64,000 nt of DNA, taken from assembly GCF_000696185.1 (NCBI RefSeq), contig NZ_KK853997.1:4694432-4758431 (forward strand), in the 5' to 3' direction. Shown here piece by piece: positions 28,592-37,877 of the stretch. The notes under the pieces were generated by a model. It ran no database searches. It saw only the letters and a list, made by a program, of their open reading frames with translations, and had not been told where the DNA came from. The position numbers and the translations under genes were made by a program. Numbering within the stretch: the stretch's first letter is position 1; every line of letters begins with the position of its first letter. This stretch comes from Kitasatospora cheerisanensis KCTC 2395. GTDB lineage: Bacteria > Actinomycetota > Actinomycetes > Streptomycetales > Streptomycetaceae.

Positions 28592-28796
28592 GACAGACAC
28601 CTTCCCAGTGGCAGGAGGCGAACCGGCGGTCCGGCGATAGCGATTCGGCATCGGTTGTGCGGACGTACCGCGAAGGCTCCGCACCGATTCGGTGGCGGCG
28701 GATGGACGCGCGGTGTGCGAACCGCGTCACGCTGCGTGTATCGATCGGATGAAAATCGGCAGGATACTGCATGGCCCACGAAAAACTGAGCCACTT

Positions 28797-28823
28797 GGGA
28801 ATGTTGTCCGATTTCTGTGCGTT
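28797..28823 (+). promoter_or_regulatory. SigR-type promoter motif upstream of hrdD
   Basis: GGGAAT (28797-28802), 18 bases, then GTT (28821-28823), matching the known SigR consensus GGGAAT-N18-GTT. It lies about 90 bases upstream of the sigma factor start. S. coelicolor hrdD is a known SigR target (established knowledge). The rest of the divergent gap 28592-28914 shows no gene; it must also carry the PAP2 promoter. Confidence 0.7.
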
Positions 28824-28914
28824 GGATCGTTACGTGTGAGCCGGGAACTGGCCCACACGCCTGTGCCAGGCGGCGGAACGGAGCGCCACCGGCAGCGTCA
28901 GTGAGGGAGCAAGC

Positions 28915-29886
28915 ATGGCCACCCGTGCCGTCGTACGCGACAGGGCCGATCGGACTCGCACCGCCCGCCCGACCAACCTCGAAGCCGACCGCGACCTGGT
29001 CGGCATGTACCTCGACGAAATCGCCAGGACGCCCCTGCTCGACGCCGCCGAGGAGGTCGAGCTGTCCCTGCGCATCGAAGCCGGGGTCTTCGCCCAGCAC
29101 CTGCTGGACGAGGAGGAGCAGCTCGACGGCGTCAGCACGGAGGAGCTCCGTGCGATAGCCGACGACGCCGAGCGCGCCAAGGACGTCTTCATCCGCTCCA
29201 ACCTGCGCCTGGTGGTCGCGGTTGCCCGCCGCTACCCGCGCAGCGGCCTCCCGCTGCTGGACCTCATCCAGGAGGGCAACGCCGGCCTGGTCCGCGCGGT
29301 GGAGAAGTTCGACTACTCCAAGGGCTTCAAGTTCTCCACCTACGCGACGTGGTGGATCCGCCAGGCGATCACCCGCTCCATCGCCGACCAGTCCCGCACC
29401 ATCCGGCTGCCCGTCCACCTGGTGGAGGAGCTCGGCCGGATCCGCCGGGTGCAGCGCGAGAAGTCCAAGGAGCTGGGCCGCGAGGCCGAGCCGTCCGAGA
29501 TCGCCGCCGAGCTGGACACCACCGAGCAGCGGATCAAGGACGTGCTGGACTGGGCGCGCGACCCGGTCAGCCTGAACATGGCGGTCGACGACGAGGGCGA
29601 GACCCAGTTCGGCGACCTGGTGGAGGACACCGGCGCGGTCTCCCCGGAGGACGCGGTGATGGTGATGCTCCGCCGCGAGGAGCTGGACGACCTGATCGGC
29701 CGCCTCGACGACCGCACCGCGTCGATCATCCGCAGCCGCTACGGCATGGAGGACGGCCGCGAGCGGACGCTGACCGAGGTCGGCAAGCAGCACGGCCTGA
29801 CGCGCGAGCGGATCCGCCAGATCGAGAAGCACGCGCTGGCCGAGCTCAAGAAGATCGCCGACCACGCCGGCTTCGAGGCCGCGTGA
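28915..29886 (+). CDS. hrdD: RNA polymerase sigma factor, HrdD type
   Basis: 323 residues. A group 2 sigma-70 factor lacking the long N-terminal region 1.1: region 1.2 (DLVGMYLDEIARTPLLDAAEEVEL), region 2 (VFIRSNLRLVVAVARRYP, DLIQEGNAGLVRAVEKFDY, FSTYATWWIRQAI), region 3 (LPVHLVEELGRIRRVQRE) and region 4 (RYGMEDGRERTLTEVG, LTRERIRQIEKHALAELKK). The MATRAV start, the length and the SigR-type promoter motif upstream point to HrdD rather than the essential HrdB, which is much longer. A ribosome binding site (GAGGGAG) precedes the ATG. HrdD is dispensable and stress-linked in S. coelicolor. Confidence 0.88.
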   Translation: MATRAVVRDRADRTRTARPTNLEADRDLVGMYLDEIARTPLLDAAEEVELSLRIEAGVFAQHLLDEEEQLDGVSTEELRAIADDAERAKDVFIRSNLRLVVAVARRYPRSGLPLLDLIQEGNAGLVRAVEKFDYSKGFKFSTYATWWIRQAITRSIADQSRTIRLPVHLVEELGRIRRVQREKSKELGREAEPSEIAAELDTTEQRIKDVLDWARDPVSLNMAVDDEGETQFGDLVEDTGAVSPEDAVMVMLRREELDDLIGRLDDRTASIIRSRYGMEDGRERTLTEVGKQHGLTRERIRQIEKHALAELKKIADHAGFEAA

Positions 29887-29913
29887 CCGGCCCCGACGGG
29901 CCGGGCGGGTCGT

Positions 29914-29939
29914 CCGGGCGCCCCCGCGGGGGCGCCCGG
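29914..29939 (+). terminator. Terminator of hrdD
   Basis: A perfect 26-base palindrome, arms CCGGGCGCCCCCG and its complement, 28 bases after the sigma factor stop. As a hairpin it gives an 11-base G/C stem. A small gene starts 18 bases later. Confidence 0.7.
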
Positions 29940-29957
29940 CGGTTCTACAGTGGACGG

Positions 29958-30122
29958 ATGACCGAGCAGGACGAGAACAAGCCCGAGGCCCGACTGGTCT
30001 TCAAGGACCCGTTCGAGCAGCAGACCAGTGACGACACCGACCGCGGCTGGGGGGAGTCCCGGAACGGGCGGGGACTGGACTGGTACCTGGACCAGCGGCC
30101 CCCGCACCACGGCGAGAAGTAG
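29958..30122 (+). CDS. Small conserved-looking hydrophilic protein
   Basis: 54 residues, starting MTEQDENKPEARLVFKDPFE and ending in LDQRPPHHGEK; strongly charged, with no membrane segment or Cys. It lies right behind the hrdD terminator and ends three bases before the convergent mscL stop. I recall similar short proteins at this place in other streptomycetes, but no function is known to me. A clear ribosome binding site is lacking. Confidence 0.6.
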   Translation: MTEQDENKPEARLVFKDPFEQQTSDDTDRGWGESRNGRGLDWYLDQRPPHHGEK

Positions 30123-30125
30123 CCG

Positions 30126-30539
30126 TCAGCGGCGGACCAGCGCGTCCCGGATCTCGGTGAGCAGCTGGACCTCCTTGATCTCGGCCTCCAGCGCCTCCTC
30201 GTCCAGCGTCTTGCGCTTCTTCGTGTAGTGGTTCATCGGCAGGATCAGCAGGAAGTACACGACGGCGGCGGTGATCAGGAAGCTGAGCACGGCGCTGAGC
30301 ACCGAGCCCCACAGGATGAAGATGCCCTCGGTGACGTTCCCCGAGGAGTCCATCGCGCAGGGGCCCTTGAGGCACGACTTGTAGGACGACAGGTCCTTGG
30401 TGCCGAACAGGCCGACCAGCGGGTTGATCACGCCCTTGACGAACGCGTTGATGATGTTGGAGAACGCGGCGCCGATGACGACGGCGACGGCCAGGTCGAC
30501 CACGTTGCCGCGGAGCAGGAATTCCTTGAAGCCTTTCAT
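30126..30539 (-). CDS. mscL: Large-conductance mechanosensitive channel
   Basis: 137 residues from the ATG at 30539: MKGFKEFLLRGNVVDLAVAV, the signature N-terminus and first membrane helix of MscL, then VIGAAFSNIINAFVKGVINP and a second helix (GSVLSAVLSFLITAAVVYF), ending in a charged C-terminal helix. The periplasmic loop is long and contains two Cys (SCLKGPC), unlike the E. coli protein. The frame is open upstream to 30566 (MRADAVRRG), which would add nine residues; neither start has a strong ribosome binding site. It releases solutes on osmotic downshock. Confidence 0.93.
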   Translation of the reverse strand: MKGFKEFLLRGNVVDLAVAVVIGAAFSNIINAFVKGVINPLVGLFGTKDLSSYKSCLKGPCAMDSSGNVTEGIFILWGSVLSAVLSFLITAAVVYFLLILPMNHYTKKRKTLDEEALEAEIKEVQLLTEIRDALVRR

Positions 30540-30569
30540 GCCGCGTCGAACGGCGTCAGCACGCAAAGG

Positions 30570-30836
30570 TCACGGGTGAATCCACGGCCCTCCGGTTGAC
30601 GCCCGGGGGCACTCGGTGGCCCCGGAGCCGGGCGGCGGGGCCGGCCGCAGCGGGCCCGAGGCGAGGGCCGCGGCCAGCGCGAGGAAGCCCGCCGCGCACG
30701 CGCCCGGACGGCGGCGAAGGGCCTGCCGCAAGCGGTGGCGGCCCCGGGCGGTGCCCCGGATCGGCGGAAAATCGGGCACCTCGCGGCGCGGGGGCACCGC
30801 GACGGCGGGCAGCGGAGGGAGCACGAAGGCGGTCAT
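30570..30836 (-). CDS. Small membrane-anchored protein of unknown function
   Basis: 88 residues starting MTAFVLPPLPAVAVPPRR behind GGAAGG, with an Arg-rich stretch (RGRHRLRQALRRRPG) and one hydrophobic segment (ACAAGFLALAAALASG), then a Pro-rich end. SAF-domain pilus-assembly-like proteins often precede mscL in streptomycetes and begin in a similar way, so this could be a shortened or frame-broken copy; both alternative frames end within 15 bases of each other, so I cannot show a longer product. Confidence 0.5.
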   Translation of the reverse strand: MTAFVLPPLPAVAVPPRREVPDFPPIRGTARGRHRLRQALRRRPGACAAGFLALAAALASGPLRPAPPPGSGATECPRASTGGPWIHP

Positions 30837-31061
30837 GGCGGCAGGCCCTTCCTCGGGAACGGCGGCCCCGGCCGGGGCCCCGCCGGCCATCCTGCGACCG
30901 CCCCGGGCCCCGGGCCCGCGGATTTCCGCAGCCTGTGGACAACCCCGCCCTGTGGAAAACCGCCTTCACCCGCCGGGGTGAGCCGCTGCGCCGTTCGGGA
31001 GCACCCCCGGGAACGGCCCCGCCCCACCGTCCGGAGGAATCCGCGTAACCGGCCCCGGACG

Positions 31062-31104
31062 CGCAGCAGGCCCCGCCCGGACGGACCGGGCGGGGCCTGC
31101 TGCG
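31062..31104 (-). terminator. Terminator of the fmdB-like gene
   Basis: CGCAGCAGGCCCCGCCCGG (31062-31080) pairs perfectly over 19 bases with the segment at 31086-31104, loop ACGGA. It lies 15 bases beyond the stop of the FmdB-like gene on the minus strand. Confidence 0.8.
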
Positions 31105-31118
31105 TGGAGTCGGGTGCG

Positions 31119-31427
31119 TCAGCCCGCGGCCGGGGCCGAGCTGGTGCTCTTCGTCGAGGACGAGGACGTCGAGGACGTCGAGGACGTCGAGGACGTCGAC
31201 GAGGTCGTGGACGAGCCGGAGGAGGACGAGCCCACCGAGCTGCTGGAGCTGGACCGGCTGTCGGTGCGGTAGAAGCCGGAGCCCTTGAAGACCACGCCCA
31301 CGGCCGAGAAGACCTTGCGGAGCTTCCCCTGGCAGTCGGGGCACGTGGTCAGCGCGTCGTCGCTGAACTTCTGCACCGCCTCGAGGCCGTTGCCGCACTC
31401 GGTGCACTGGTACTGGTACGTGGGCAC
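31119..31427 (-). CDS. FmdB-family zinc ribbon protein with Ser/Thr repeat tail
   Basis: 102 residues. The N-terminal ribbon MPTYQYQCTECGNGLEAVQ has CxxC, and a second CxxC follows (TTCPDCQGKL), giving four zinc-binding Cys; then RKVFSAVGVVFKGSGFYRTD, the typical end of the FmdB domain. The last 45 residues are a low-complexity tail of Ser and Thr, including repeated Thr-Ser-Ser units encoded by a 9-base tandem repeat. The family is a putative regulator or chaperone-like factor without an assigned role in streptomycetes. The start is well fixed by the family N-terminus. Confidence 0.88.
   Translation of the reverse strand: MPTYQYQCTECGNGLEAVQKFSDDALTTCPDCQGKLRKVFSAVGVVFKGSGFYRTDSRSSSSSSVGSSSSGSSTTSSTSSTSSTSSTSSSSTKSTSSAPAAG
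31162..31197. repeat. 9-base tandem repeat in the FmdB tail
   Basis: Four perfect copies of GAGGACGTC (plus-strand reading), with imperfect units on both sides. On the coding strand they give (Thr-Ser-Ser)n. Copy number is likely to vary between strains. Confidence 0.9.
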
Positions 31428-31521
31428 TTTCCGCTTCCTCCTGCACTCCCCCTGGCACTCTCACGCTATGAGTGCTAACGACGGTCCATGATGCGGCATT
31501 CCGCTGGTGGAGTCCAGCGGC

Positions 31522-32811
31522 TCAGCCGCGGCGGGCCGCCTCGGCCGGCTCCCGGGAGACGGCGGCGCCCCCGGCCACGGTACGGCTCGAAGGGCCCCGG
31601 GAGAGCAGCAGGTCGCGCATCGTGACGAGCGCCACCAGGCCGAGGCCGGATCCGATCAGCGCGACGGTGAAGCCCAGCGAGGGCCCGGAGTGGTCGATCA
31701 GCTGCCCGGCCGCGGTGGAGCCGAGCGCCAGGCCCAGGCCGATCGCGCCGGTCAGCCAGGTGAACGCCTCGGTCTTGGCGCCGTCCGCGACCAGCGTCTC
31801 CACCAGGGTGTAGCCGGTGATCAGGGTCGGGGCGATGGCCAGGCCGCAGAACAGGCCGGCGATCGCCAGCGAGACCAGGTTCGGCATCGCCCACAGGGTG
31901 GAGCAGCCGAGCACCAGCAGCGCGTAGCAGGCGAGCATCCGCTGCCGGGCCGAGCTGCGCCACGGGATCAGGCCGTAGAGCACGCCGGCCACCATCGAGC
32001 CGGCCGCGAACAGGCCGTAGACCGGGCCGCTGAGGCCGGGGGAGCCGGCGTCCTCGGCGAAGGCGGTGATGGAGACCTGCAGGGCGCCGAAGACGGAGCC
32101 GAGGCCGAGGAAGCCGCCGGCCAGCAGGCGGACGCCGGGGGAGGCCAGCGCGGAGGCGCGGCGCAGGCCGGGGCGTCGGGGCCGGTCGGGGTGGGGGAGG
32201 TGCCGCGGCGGGCGGCGAAGGCCAGGCCGCCGAGCAGGGTCAGGGTGGCCTCGGCGATCAGGCCGACGGACGGGTTGACCGCGGTGGCGATGCCGGTGGC
32301 CAGCACCGGGCCGACCACGAAGGTGAACTCGTCGGTGACGGACTCGAAGGCGAAGGCGGTGTTCAGCAGCGCGGGCTGCTCGTTCAGGCGGTTCACCCAG
32401 CGGGCCCGGACCATGGCGCCGATCTGCGGCACGGACGCGCCGGCGGGGCGGCGGCGAGGAACAGCGTCCAGTCCGGGGCGCCGCCGTGGGCCAGCGCGAT
32501 CAGCGCGGCGACCGCGGCGGCGTGCACCAGGACGGCGGGGACCAGCACGGCGGCCTGGCCGTGCCGGTCGGCGAGCCGGCCGGTCTGCGGGCCGATCAGG
32601 GCCTGCGCGACCGCGGCGACCGCGGCGACGCCGCCGGCCAGGCCGTAGGAGCCGGTGGTGTCGCGCACCAGCAGCACGATGCCGAGGCCGAGCATGGCGT
32701 ACGGCAGGCGGGCGACCAGGGCGGGGAGCAGGAAGGTCCAGGCGCGGGGGGTGCGCAGCAGCGCCCGTAGCCGGTGCGGGTGGTGTCGTCGACCGGTCGG
32801 CGAGCCGCCAC
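31522..32811 (-). CDS. MFS transporter, three frame breaks
   Basis: About 430 residues after three single-base corrections (near 32764-32766, 32436-32448 and 32170-32173). The pieces join into one 12-helix carrier: LLRTPRAWTFLLPALVARLP, DTTGSYGLAGGVAAVAAVAQ, GRLADRHGQ (the loop 2-3 motif), then VNRLNEQPALLNTAFAFESV and VAGVLYGLIPWRSSARQR. It resembles DHA1-like putative drug exporters with the FAFESVTDEFTFVVGP motif common in actinobacteria. Start is GTG at 32811 behind AGAGGA. Three breaks in one gene could mean a real pseudogene, but each is one missing base in a G/C run, as elsewhere in this window. Confidence 0.75.
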
Positions 32812-33015
32812 GGTCGGTCCTCTCTGCTGCCTGGTAGCGCGGACCGGGCAACAGGTGGGACCGGACCGGCGCCGAGAGTCGTCCTCTCGCGCGTCGACCG
32901 GGGTTGTTACCGGGCCCGGGCTGAGTGCCCCGGGGGCCCGGCCGCCGAGCGGTCGCGCCGACTCTGCATCAGGCAGATGCAAAAAAATCGGAGTTTCTGC
33001 CTTCAGCCTAGCGGT

Positions 33016-34536
33016 TCAGACCGCCTTCTTCCTGGAAACGGAAGGTGATGCCTCCGCGTTGTGCAGCCAGCCGGCCAGCTTGCCGCCCTGGTCGACGGCC
33101 CGCAGGCGGCGTTCCGCGGCCTCCGAGACGTCGTCGGTGGTGACCACCAGGAGTTCGTCGCCCTCGCGCAGCACCGTCATCCGGTCCGGCACGAAGCTGG
33201 AGCCCTCGCGGACCACCAGGGTGACCGCGGCGCCCTTGGGCAGGCGCAGCTCGGAGACCTCGACGCCGGACATCCGGGAGCCGGGGGACAGCTGCACGGA
33301 CAGCAGGTGGCCGTGCAGCTTCTCCAGCGGGGCGGACTCGATGCCGAGGTCCTGGCCCATGTCGCCCTCGCCGATCTTCAGCCAGCGGGCGACCAGCGGC
33401 AGGGTCGGGCCCTGGAGCAGGGTGAAGACCACGACCAGGATGAACACCACGTTGAACAGCTGCTGGGCGTCGGTCGCGCCGGTGACCAGCGGGATGGTGG
33501 CGAGCACGATGGGCACCGCGCCGCGCAGGCCCGCCCAGGAGAGCAGGGCCTGCTCGCGCCAGGGGATCCGGAACGGCGTCATGCTGACCAGCACCGACAG
33601 CGGGCGGGCGACGAACACCAGCACGGTGCCGGCCACCAGGCCCGGCACTATCGCCGAGCCCATGGTCGCGGGGGTGACCAGCAGGCCGAGCACCACGAAC
33701 ATGCCGATCTGGCCGATCCAGGCCAGGCCGTCGGCGAAGCCGCGGACCGCGGGGCCGTGCGGCAGCTTGGAGTTGCCGAGGATCACCGAGGCGATGTACG
33801 CGGCCAGGAAGCCGGAGGCGTGCAGCAGCGCGCCGCCGGCGTAGGCGAACACGATCAGCGCCAGCACCGCGATCGGGTACAGGCCGGAGGAGGGCAGCGC
33901 GACCCGGCGCATGGCGTACGCGCCGAGCTTGCCGACCGCGAAGCCGACGGCCGCGCCGATCACCAGCTCGACCACGATGGTGCCGATCAGCACGTACCAG
34001 GGGTCGAGTTCGCCGGCGGTGGCGAAGGCGACCACCAGGATCACCACGGGCGCGTCGTTGAAGCCGGACTCGGCCTCCAGCAGGCCGGTGAGGCGCTTGG
34101 GCAGCGGGACGGTGCGCAGCACCGAGAAGACCGCGGCGGCGTCGGTGGAGGAGACGATCGCGCCGAGCAGCAGCGCGGTGCGCCACTCCAGGCCGACCAG
34201 CCAGTGCGCGCCGGCGGCGGTGACGAACACCGAGACGGCGACGCCGACGGTGGCGAGCACCGCGGCGGCGGGCACGACCGGTTTGATCGCCTTCCAGCTG
34301 GTCTTGAGTCCGCCCTCGGCGAGGATGACCACCAGGGCCGCGTAGCCGAGGACCTGGGTGAGTTCGGCGTTGTTGAAGCTTATGCCGATGCCGTTCTGGC
34401 CCAGGGCGACGCCGATGCCGAGATAGATCAGCAGGGACGGCAGCCCCGAGCGGGTGGAGATCCGGACGGCACCGACGGCGACGAGCAGGATGACGGCGGA
34501 CTCGAGAAGCAGCTCGTTCAGGTGGTCAACGGTCAC
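33016..34536 (-). CDS. K+(Na+)/H+ antiporter, CPA1 family, NhaP2-like
   Basis: 506 residues. About twelve membrane helices with the ion-binding regions LLGAIVSSTDAAAVFSVLR and GLLEAESGFNDAPVVILV, both hallmarks of NhaP-type antiporters (Asp in SSTDAA and NDAP). A C-terminal TrkA-C/RCK_C-like regulatory domain follows (SPGSRMSGVEVSELRLPKGA, FVPDRMTVLREGDELLVV). It probably exchanges K+ or Na+ for protons at the cytoplasmic membrane. Start is GTG at 34536. It is divergent from the acylase gene across a comparatively AT-rich gap (about 34570-34620) that probably holds both promoters. Confidence 0.88.
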   Translation of the reverse strand: MTVDHLNELLLESAVILLVAVGAVRISTRSGLPSLLIYLGIGVALGQNGIGISFNNAELTQVLGYAALVVILAEGGLKTSWKAIKPVVPAAAVLATVGVAVSVFVTAAGAHWLVGLEWRTALLLGAIVSSTDAAAVFSVLRTVPLPKRLTGLLEAESGFNDAPVVILVVAFATAGELDPWYVLIGTIVVELVIGAAVGFAVGKLGAYAMRRVALPSSGLYPIAVLALIVFAYAGGALLHASGFLAAYIASVILGNSKLPHGPAVRGFADGLAWIGQIGMFVVLGLLVTPATMGSAIVPGLVAGTVLVFVARPLSVLVSMTPFRIPWREQALLSWAGLRGAVPIVLATIPLVTGATDAQQLFNVVFILVVVFTLLQGPTLPLVARWLKIGEGDMGQDLGIESAPLEKLHGHLLSVQLSPGSRMSGVEVSELRLPKGAAVTLVVREGSSFVPDRMTVLREGDELLVVTTDDVSEAAERRLRAVDQGGKLAGWLHNAEASPSVSRKKAV

Positions 34537-34753
34537 GCAGGGGCACCTCGGGCAGGAAGGGGCGGCTGACGGATCGTTACTCAGTCTAACATTTTACTTG
34601 ATCTTTACGCTAGTCCCCACTTTCCTCCCGGCCCGGTAAGGTCCGAACGGCGCCGCCGAGGCCCAGCCGGTGTCCCCCGTGCACGGCTGCCGGTGCCGTC
34701 GCCCTAATGTGGTGACCTGTCACGGCCGAACGCTCCCTCATACAAGGACTCGG

Positions 34754-37498
34754 ATGCCCCGCTCGAAGAAGTTCCGGCGCGCACGTCTGATCGTGATCCT
34801 GCTGGCCGTGCTGCTGGTGGCGGGTCTGGCCGGCGGCGGCTGGTGGGCGGTGGACACCGTCCGCTCCTCGTTCCCGCAGGTCAGCGGCACCGTCAAGGTG
34901 GCCGGCATGTCCGCGCCGGTGGACGTGGTGCGCGACGACAAGGGCATCCCGCAGCTGTACGCCGACACCGACGCCGACCTGTTCCGCGCCCAGGGCTTCG
35001 TGCAGGCCCAGGACCGGTTCTGGGAGATGGACGTCCGACGGCACATCACCTCCGGCCGGCTGGCCGAGATGTTCGGCTCCAGCGCCGTCGAGAACGACTC
35101 CTTCCTGCGCACCATGGGCTGGCGCCAGGTCGCCCAGAAGGAGTGGGACACCGTCCTCTCCGAGGAGACCAAGCGCAACCTGACCGCCTACACCGAGGGC
35201 GTCAACGCCTGGCTGGCCGAGCACCCCGGCGGGGCCGGCGCCTCGGTCGAGTACGCCCTGCTCGGCGCCGTCAACTCCGGCTACACGCCCGAGAAGTGGG
35301 ACCCGGTCGACTCGGTGGCCTGGCTGAAGGCGATGGCCTGGAGCCTGTCCGGCAACATGCAGGAGGAGATCGACCGCTCGCTGCTGACGCAGAACTTCAG
35401 CACCGAGCAGATCGCCCAGCTCTACCCGGACTACCCGTACGACCGCAACGGCACCATCGTGAAGACCGGCAAGGTCGCCGCGGACGGCACCTACACCCCC
35501 GGCGAGGGCACCACCCTCCCCGCCCAGCCCGGCGGCACCGGGCCGGCCGCCAGCTCGCAGGCCCGCGCCGCCACCCAGCAGCTGCTGAGCAGCGTCTCCG
35601 GCAAGATGGACGCGCTGCCGCAACTGCTCGGCCCCAACGGCCAGGGCATCGGCTCCAACTCCTGGGTCGTCTCCGGCGCCAACACCACCACCGGCAAGCC
35701 GATGCTGGCCAACGACCCGCACCTCGGCCCCGGCATGCCGTCCATCTGGTACCAGATGGGCCTGCACTGCCGGAACGCCTCCAGCACCTGCACCTACGAC
35801 GTGGCCGGCTACACCTTCGCCGGCATGCCCGGCGTCGTCATCGGCCACAACAAGGACATCGCCTGGGGCTTCACCAACCTCGGCGCCGACGTCACCGACC
35901 TGTACCTGGAGAAGGTCACCGGCCCCGACACCTACCTGGTCGACGGCAAGGACGTGAAGTTCACCGTCCGCAAGGAGACCATCAAGGTCGCCGGCGGCGC
36001 CGACCGCACCATCACCGTCCGCACCACGCAGGACGGCATGCCGCTGATCTCGGACCAGTCCTCCGAGGACCAGAACGTCGGCAAGTACGCGCCCGCCGGC
36101 AACGCCGCCCCCGACCGGGCGGCCGGCTACGGCGTCGCACTGCGCTGGACCGCGCTCGTCCCCGGCAAGACCATGGACGCCGTCTTCAAGCTCGACAAGG
36201 CCACCGACTTCACCAGCTTCCGGTCCGCCGCCCAGGACTTCGCGGTGCCCGCGCAGAACCTCATCTACGCCGACACCAAGGGCAACATCGGCTACCAGGC
36301 CCCCGGCACGATCCCGGTCCGCGGCAAGGGCGACGGCCGCTACCCCGCCCCCGGCTGGGACCCCGCCTACGCCTGGAACGCCACCTACCTGCCGTTCAAG
36401 TCGCTGCCCTACGCGTACAACCCGCCCGAGGGCTACATCGTGACGGCCAACCAGGCCGTCGTCGACGACACCTACAAGCCGATGCTCACCAAGGACTGGG
36501 AGTACGGCACCCGCGCCAAGGAGATCACCGACCAGATCCAGGCCAAGCTGAAGAACGGCGGCAAGATCTCCCTCGACGACATGCAGTCCATGCAACTGGA
36601 CAACACCAGCGTGCTCGCCAAGGAACTCGTCCCGCTGCTCCTCAAGGTCAAGATCGACGACCCCTACGTCCGCGAGGCCCAGGACCTGCTCAAGGACTGG
36701 AACTACCACCAGGACGCCGACTCCGCCGCCGCCGCCTACTACAACGGCGTCTGGCGGGCCCTGCTCACGCTCGCCTTCGGTCAGAAGTTCCCCGCGGACC
36801 TGCGGGTCGAGGGCGACTGCCTGCTGGTCCGTCAGAAGCGCGACAACACCCTGCCCGACGACGCGCTCGGCGGCGCCGCGCAGGCCGTCACCGAGTGCGG
36901 CACCCGCAAGGCCTCGCAGGCCCAGCCCGACGGCGGCGACCGGTGGATGGAGGTCGTCCGCGCCCAGCTCGCCGACCCCTCGTCGCCGTGGTGGGACTAC
37001 ATCGACTCCAACCACCAGCCGCAGCACGGCCTCGACAAGCTGCTCGCCGAGGCCCTCAAGGACGCCCGCCAGGACCTCACCGCGCGCCTCAGCAAGGACA
37101 TCTCCACCTGGAGCTGGGGCCGCCTCCACCAGCTGACCCTGCAGGAGCCCACGCTCGGCAGCGACGACTCCTCGATCGCCTCCGGCGCCATCCACAAGCT
37201 GCTCAACCGGGGCCCCTACAAGCTCTCCGGCGGCAGCGCCGCCGTCGACGCCACCGGCTGGAACGCCGCCGCCGGCTACGACGTCGACTGGATCCCCTCC
37301 ATGCGGATGGTCGTCGACCTCAGCGACTTCGACTCCTCCCGCTGGATCAACGTCGGCGGCGCCTCCGGCCACGCCTACCACCCCAACTACAACGACCAGA
37401 CCGAGCTCTGGGCCAAGGGCGAACTCCTCCCCTGGACCTACAGCAAGGACGCCGTCACCAAGAACGGCAAGAACACCCTGACCCTCACGGCCAACTGA
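34754..37498 (+). CDS. Penicillin acylase family Ntn-hydrolase
   Basis: 914 residues. An N-terminal signal anchor (RLIVILLAVLLVAGLAGGGW) is followed by the alpha chain (VRDDKGIPQLYADTDADLFR, QAQDRFWEMDVRRH) and then GIGSNSWVVSG, where Ser301 is the expected autocatalytic cleavage site and nucleophile of the beta chain. Downstream come NDPHLGPGMPSIWYQM and HNKDIAWGFTNLGAD, both conserved in the family. It should be exported and self-processed. The natural substrate is unknown; acyl-homoserine lactones, beta-lactams or other N-acyl compounds are possible. The ATG at 34754 follows AAGGA; an in-frame upstream extension lacks support. A strong terminator follows. Confidence 0.88.
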   Translation: MPRSKKFRRARLIVILLAVLLVAGLAGGGWWAVDTVRSSFPQVSGTVKVAGMSAPVDVVRDDKGIPQLYADTDADLFRAQGFVQAQDRFWEMDVRRHITSGRLAEMFGSSAVENDSFLRTMGWRQVAQKEWDTVLSEETKRNLTAYTEGVNAWLAEHPGGAGASVEYALLGAVNSGYTPEKWDPVDSVAWLKAMAWSLSGNMQEEIDRSLLTQNFSTEQIAQLYPDYPYDRNGTIVKTGKVAADGTYTPGEGTTLPAQPGGTGPAASSQARAATQQLLSSVSGKMDALPQLLGPNGQGIGSNSWVVSGANTTTGKPMLANDPHLGPGMPSIWYQMGLHCRNASSTCTYDVAGYTFAGMPGVVIGHNKDIAWGFTNLGADVTDLYLEKVTGPDTYLVDGKDVKFTVRKETIKVAGGADRTITVRTTQDGMPLISDQSSEDQNVGKYAPAGNAAPDRAAGYGVALRWTALVPGKTMDAVFKLDKATDFTSFRSAAQDFAVPAQNLIYADTKGNIGYQAPGTIPVRGKGDGRYPAPGWDPAYAWNATYLPFKSLPYAYNPPEGYIVTANQAVVDDTYKPMLTKDWEYGTRAKEITDQIQAKLKNGGKISLDDMQSMQLDNTSVLAKELVPLLLKVKIDDPYVREAQDLLKDWNYHQDADSAAAAYYNGVWRALLTLAFGQKFPADLRVEGDCLLVRQKRDNTLPDDALGGAAQAVTECGTRKASQAQPDGGDRWMEVVRAQLADPSSPWWDYIDSNHQPQHGLDKLLAEALKDARQDLTARLSKDISTWSWGRLHQLTLQEPTLGSDDSSIASGAIHKLLNRGPYKLSGGSAAVDATGWNAAAGYDVDWIPSMRMVVDLSDFDSSRWINVGGASGHAYHPNYNDQTELWAKGELLPWTYSKDAVTKNGKNTLTLTAN

Positions 37499-37512
37499 CG
37501 GCCGGAGACCAC

Positions 37513-37553
37513 CGCCGGAGGCGGATCCCCACCCCGGGGATCCGCCTCCGGCG
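37513..37553 (+). terminator. Terminator of the acylase gene
   Basis: CGCCGGAGGCGGATCCCC (37513-37530) pairs perfectly over 18 bases with 37536-37553, loop ACCCC, 14 bases after the stop. The flanking GGAGAC/GTCTCC can extend the stem. Confidence 0.85.
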
Positions 37554-37877
37554 TCTCCGGGCCACGCAGAGAAGACGCGGCGGTCTGCCGGGAGACGGGC
37601 GGGCGTCGGGTGCGGCCCCGGCCAGGGCCGAGCCGGTCACGGCCGGCAGGCCGGGGTGGGGCTTCGTGGTCCCGGCTGCTTCGGCTCCCCCGTTCGCCGT
37701 CGCCCGGTTGCGGGTGCGCCGCCGCGTGTCGGCACCTTCGCCGGAAGCGACTCCCACCGTCCGCCGTCGAGCGGCTGCGGCTCCGCCGCCCCGTGCTGCC
37801 CGGCTCCCGTCGTCCCCCGTTGCGTCCGCCGTCCGCCGTCCGACTCCCGTTCCGGTCGGCGGGTTTCTTGCGCGCCG
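37554..37877. other. Intergenic stretch without a recognisable gene
   Basis: About 320 bases between the acylase terminator and the stop of the cyclo-ligase gene. The open frames here are Arg/Pro-rich and lack starts with ribosome binding sites. I see nothing functional in it. Confidence 0.5.

Noticed and set aside
31156..31200. Possible CRISPR or satellite array
   Set aside because: The units are nine bases long, without spacers, and in frame as Thr-Ser-Ser codons of the FmdB tail.
31522..32811. Treating the MFS gene as a decayed pseudogene
   Set aside because: All three breaks are single missing bases in G/C runs, the same as in many healthy genes here; indel errors explain them better.
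32944..33006. Hairpin TGCATC/GATGCA with an A run as a terminator of the antiporter gene
   Set aside because: On the transcribed strand the T run precedes the hairpin instead of following it, so it is not an intrinsic terminator for that gene.
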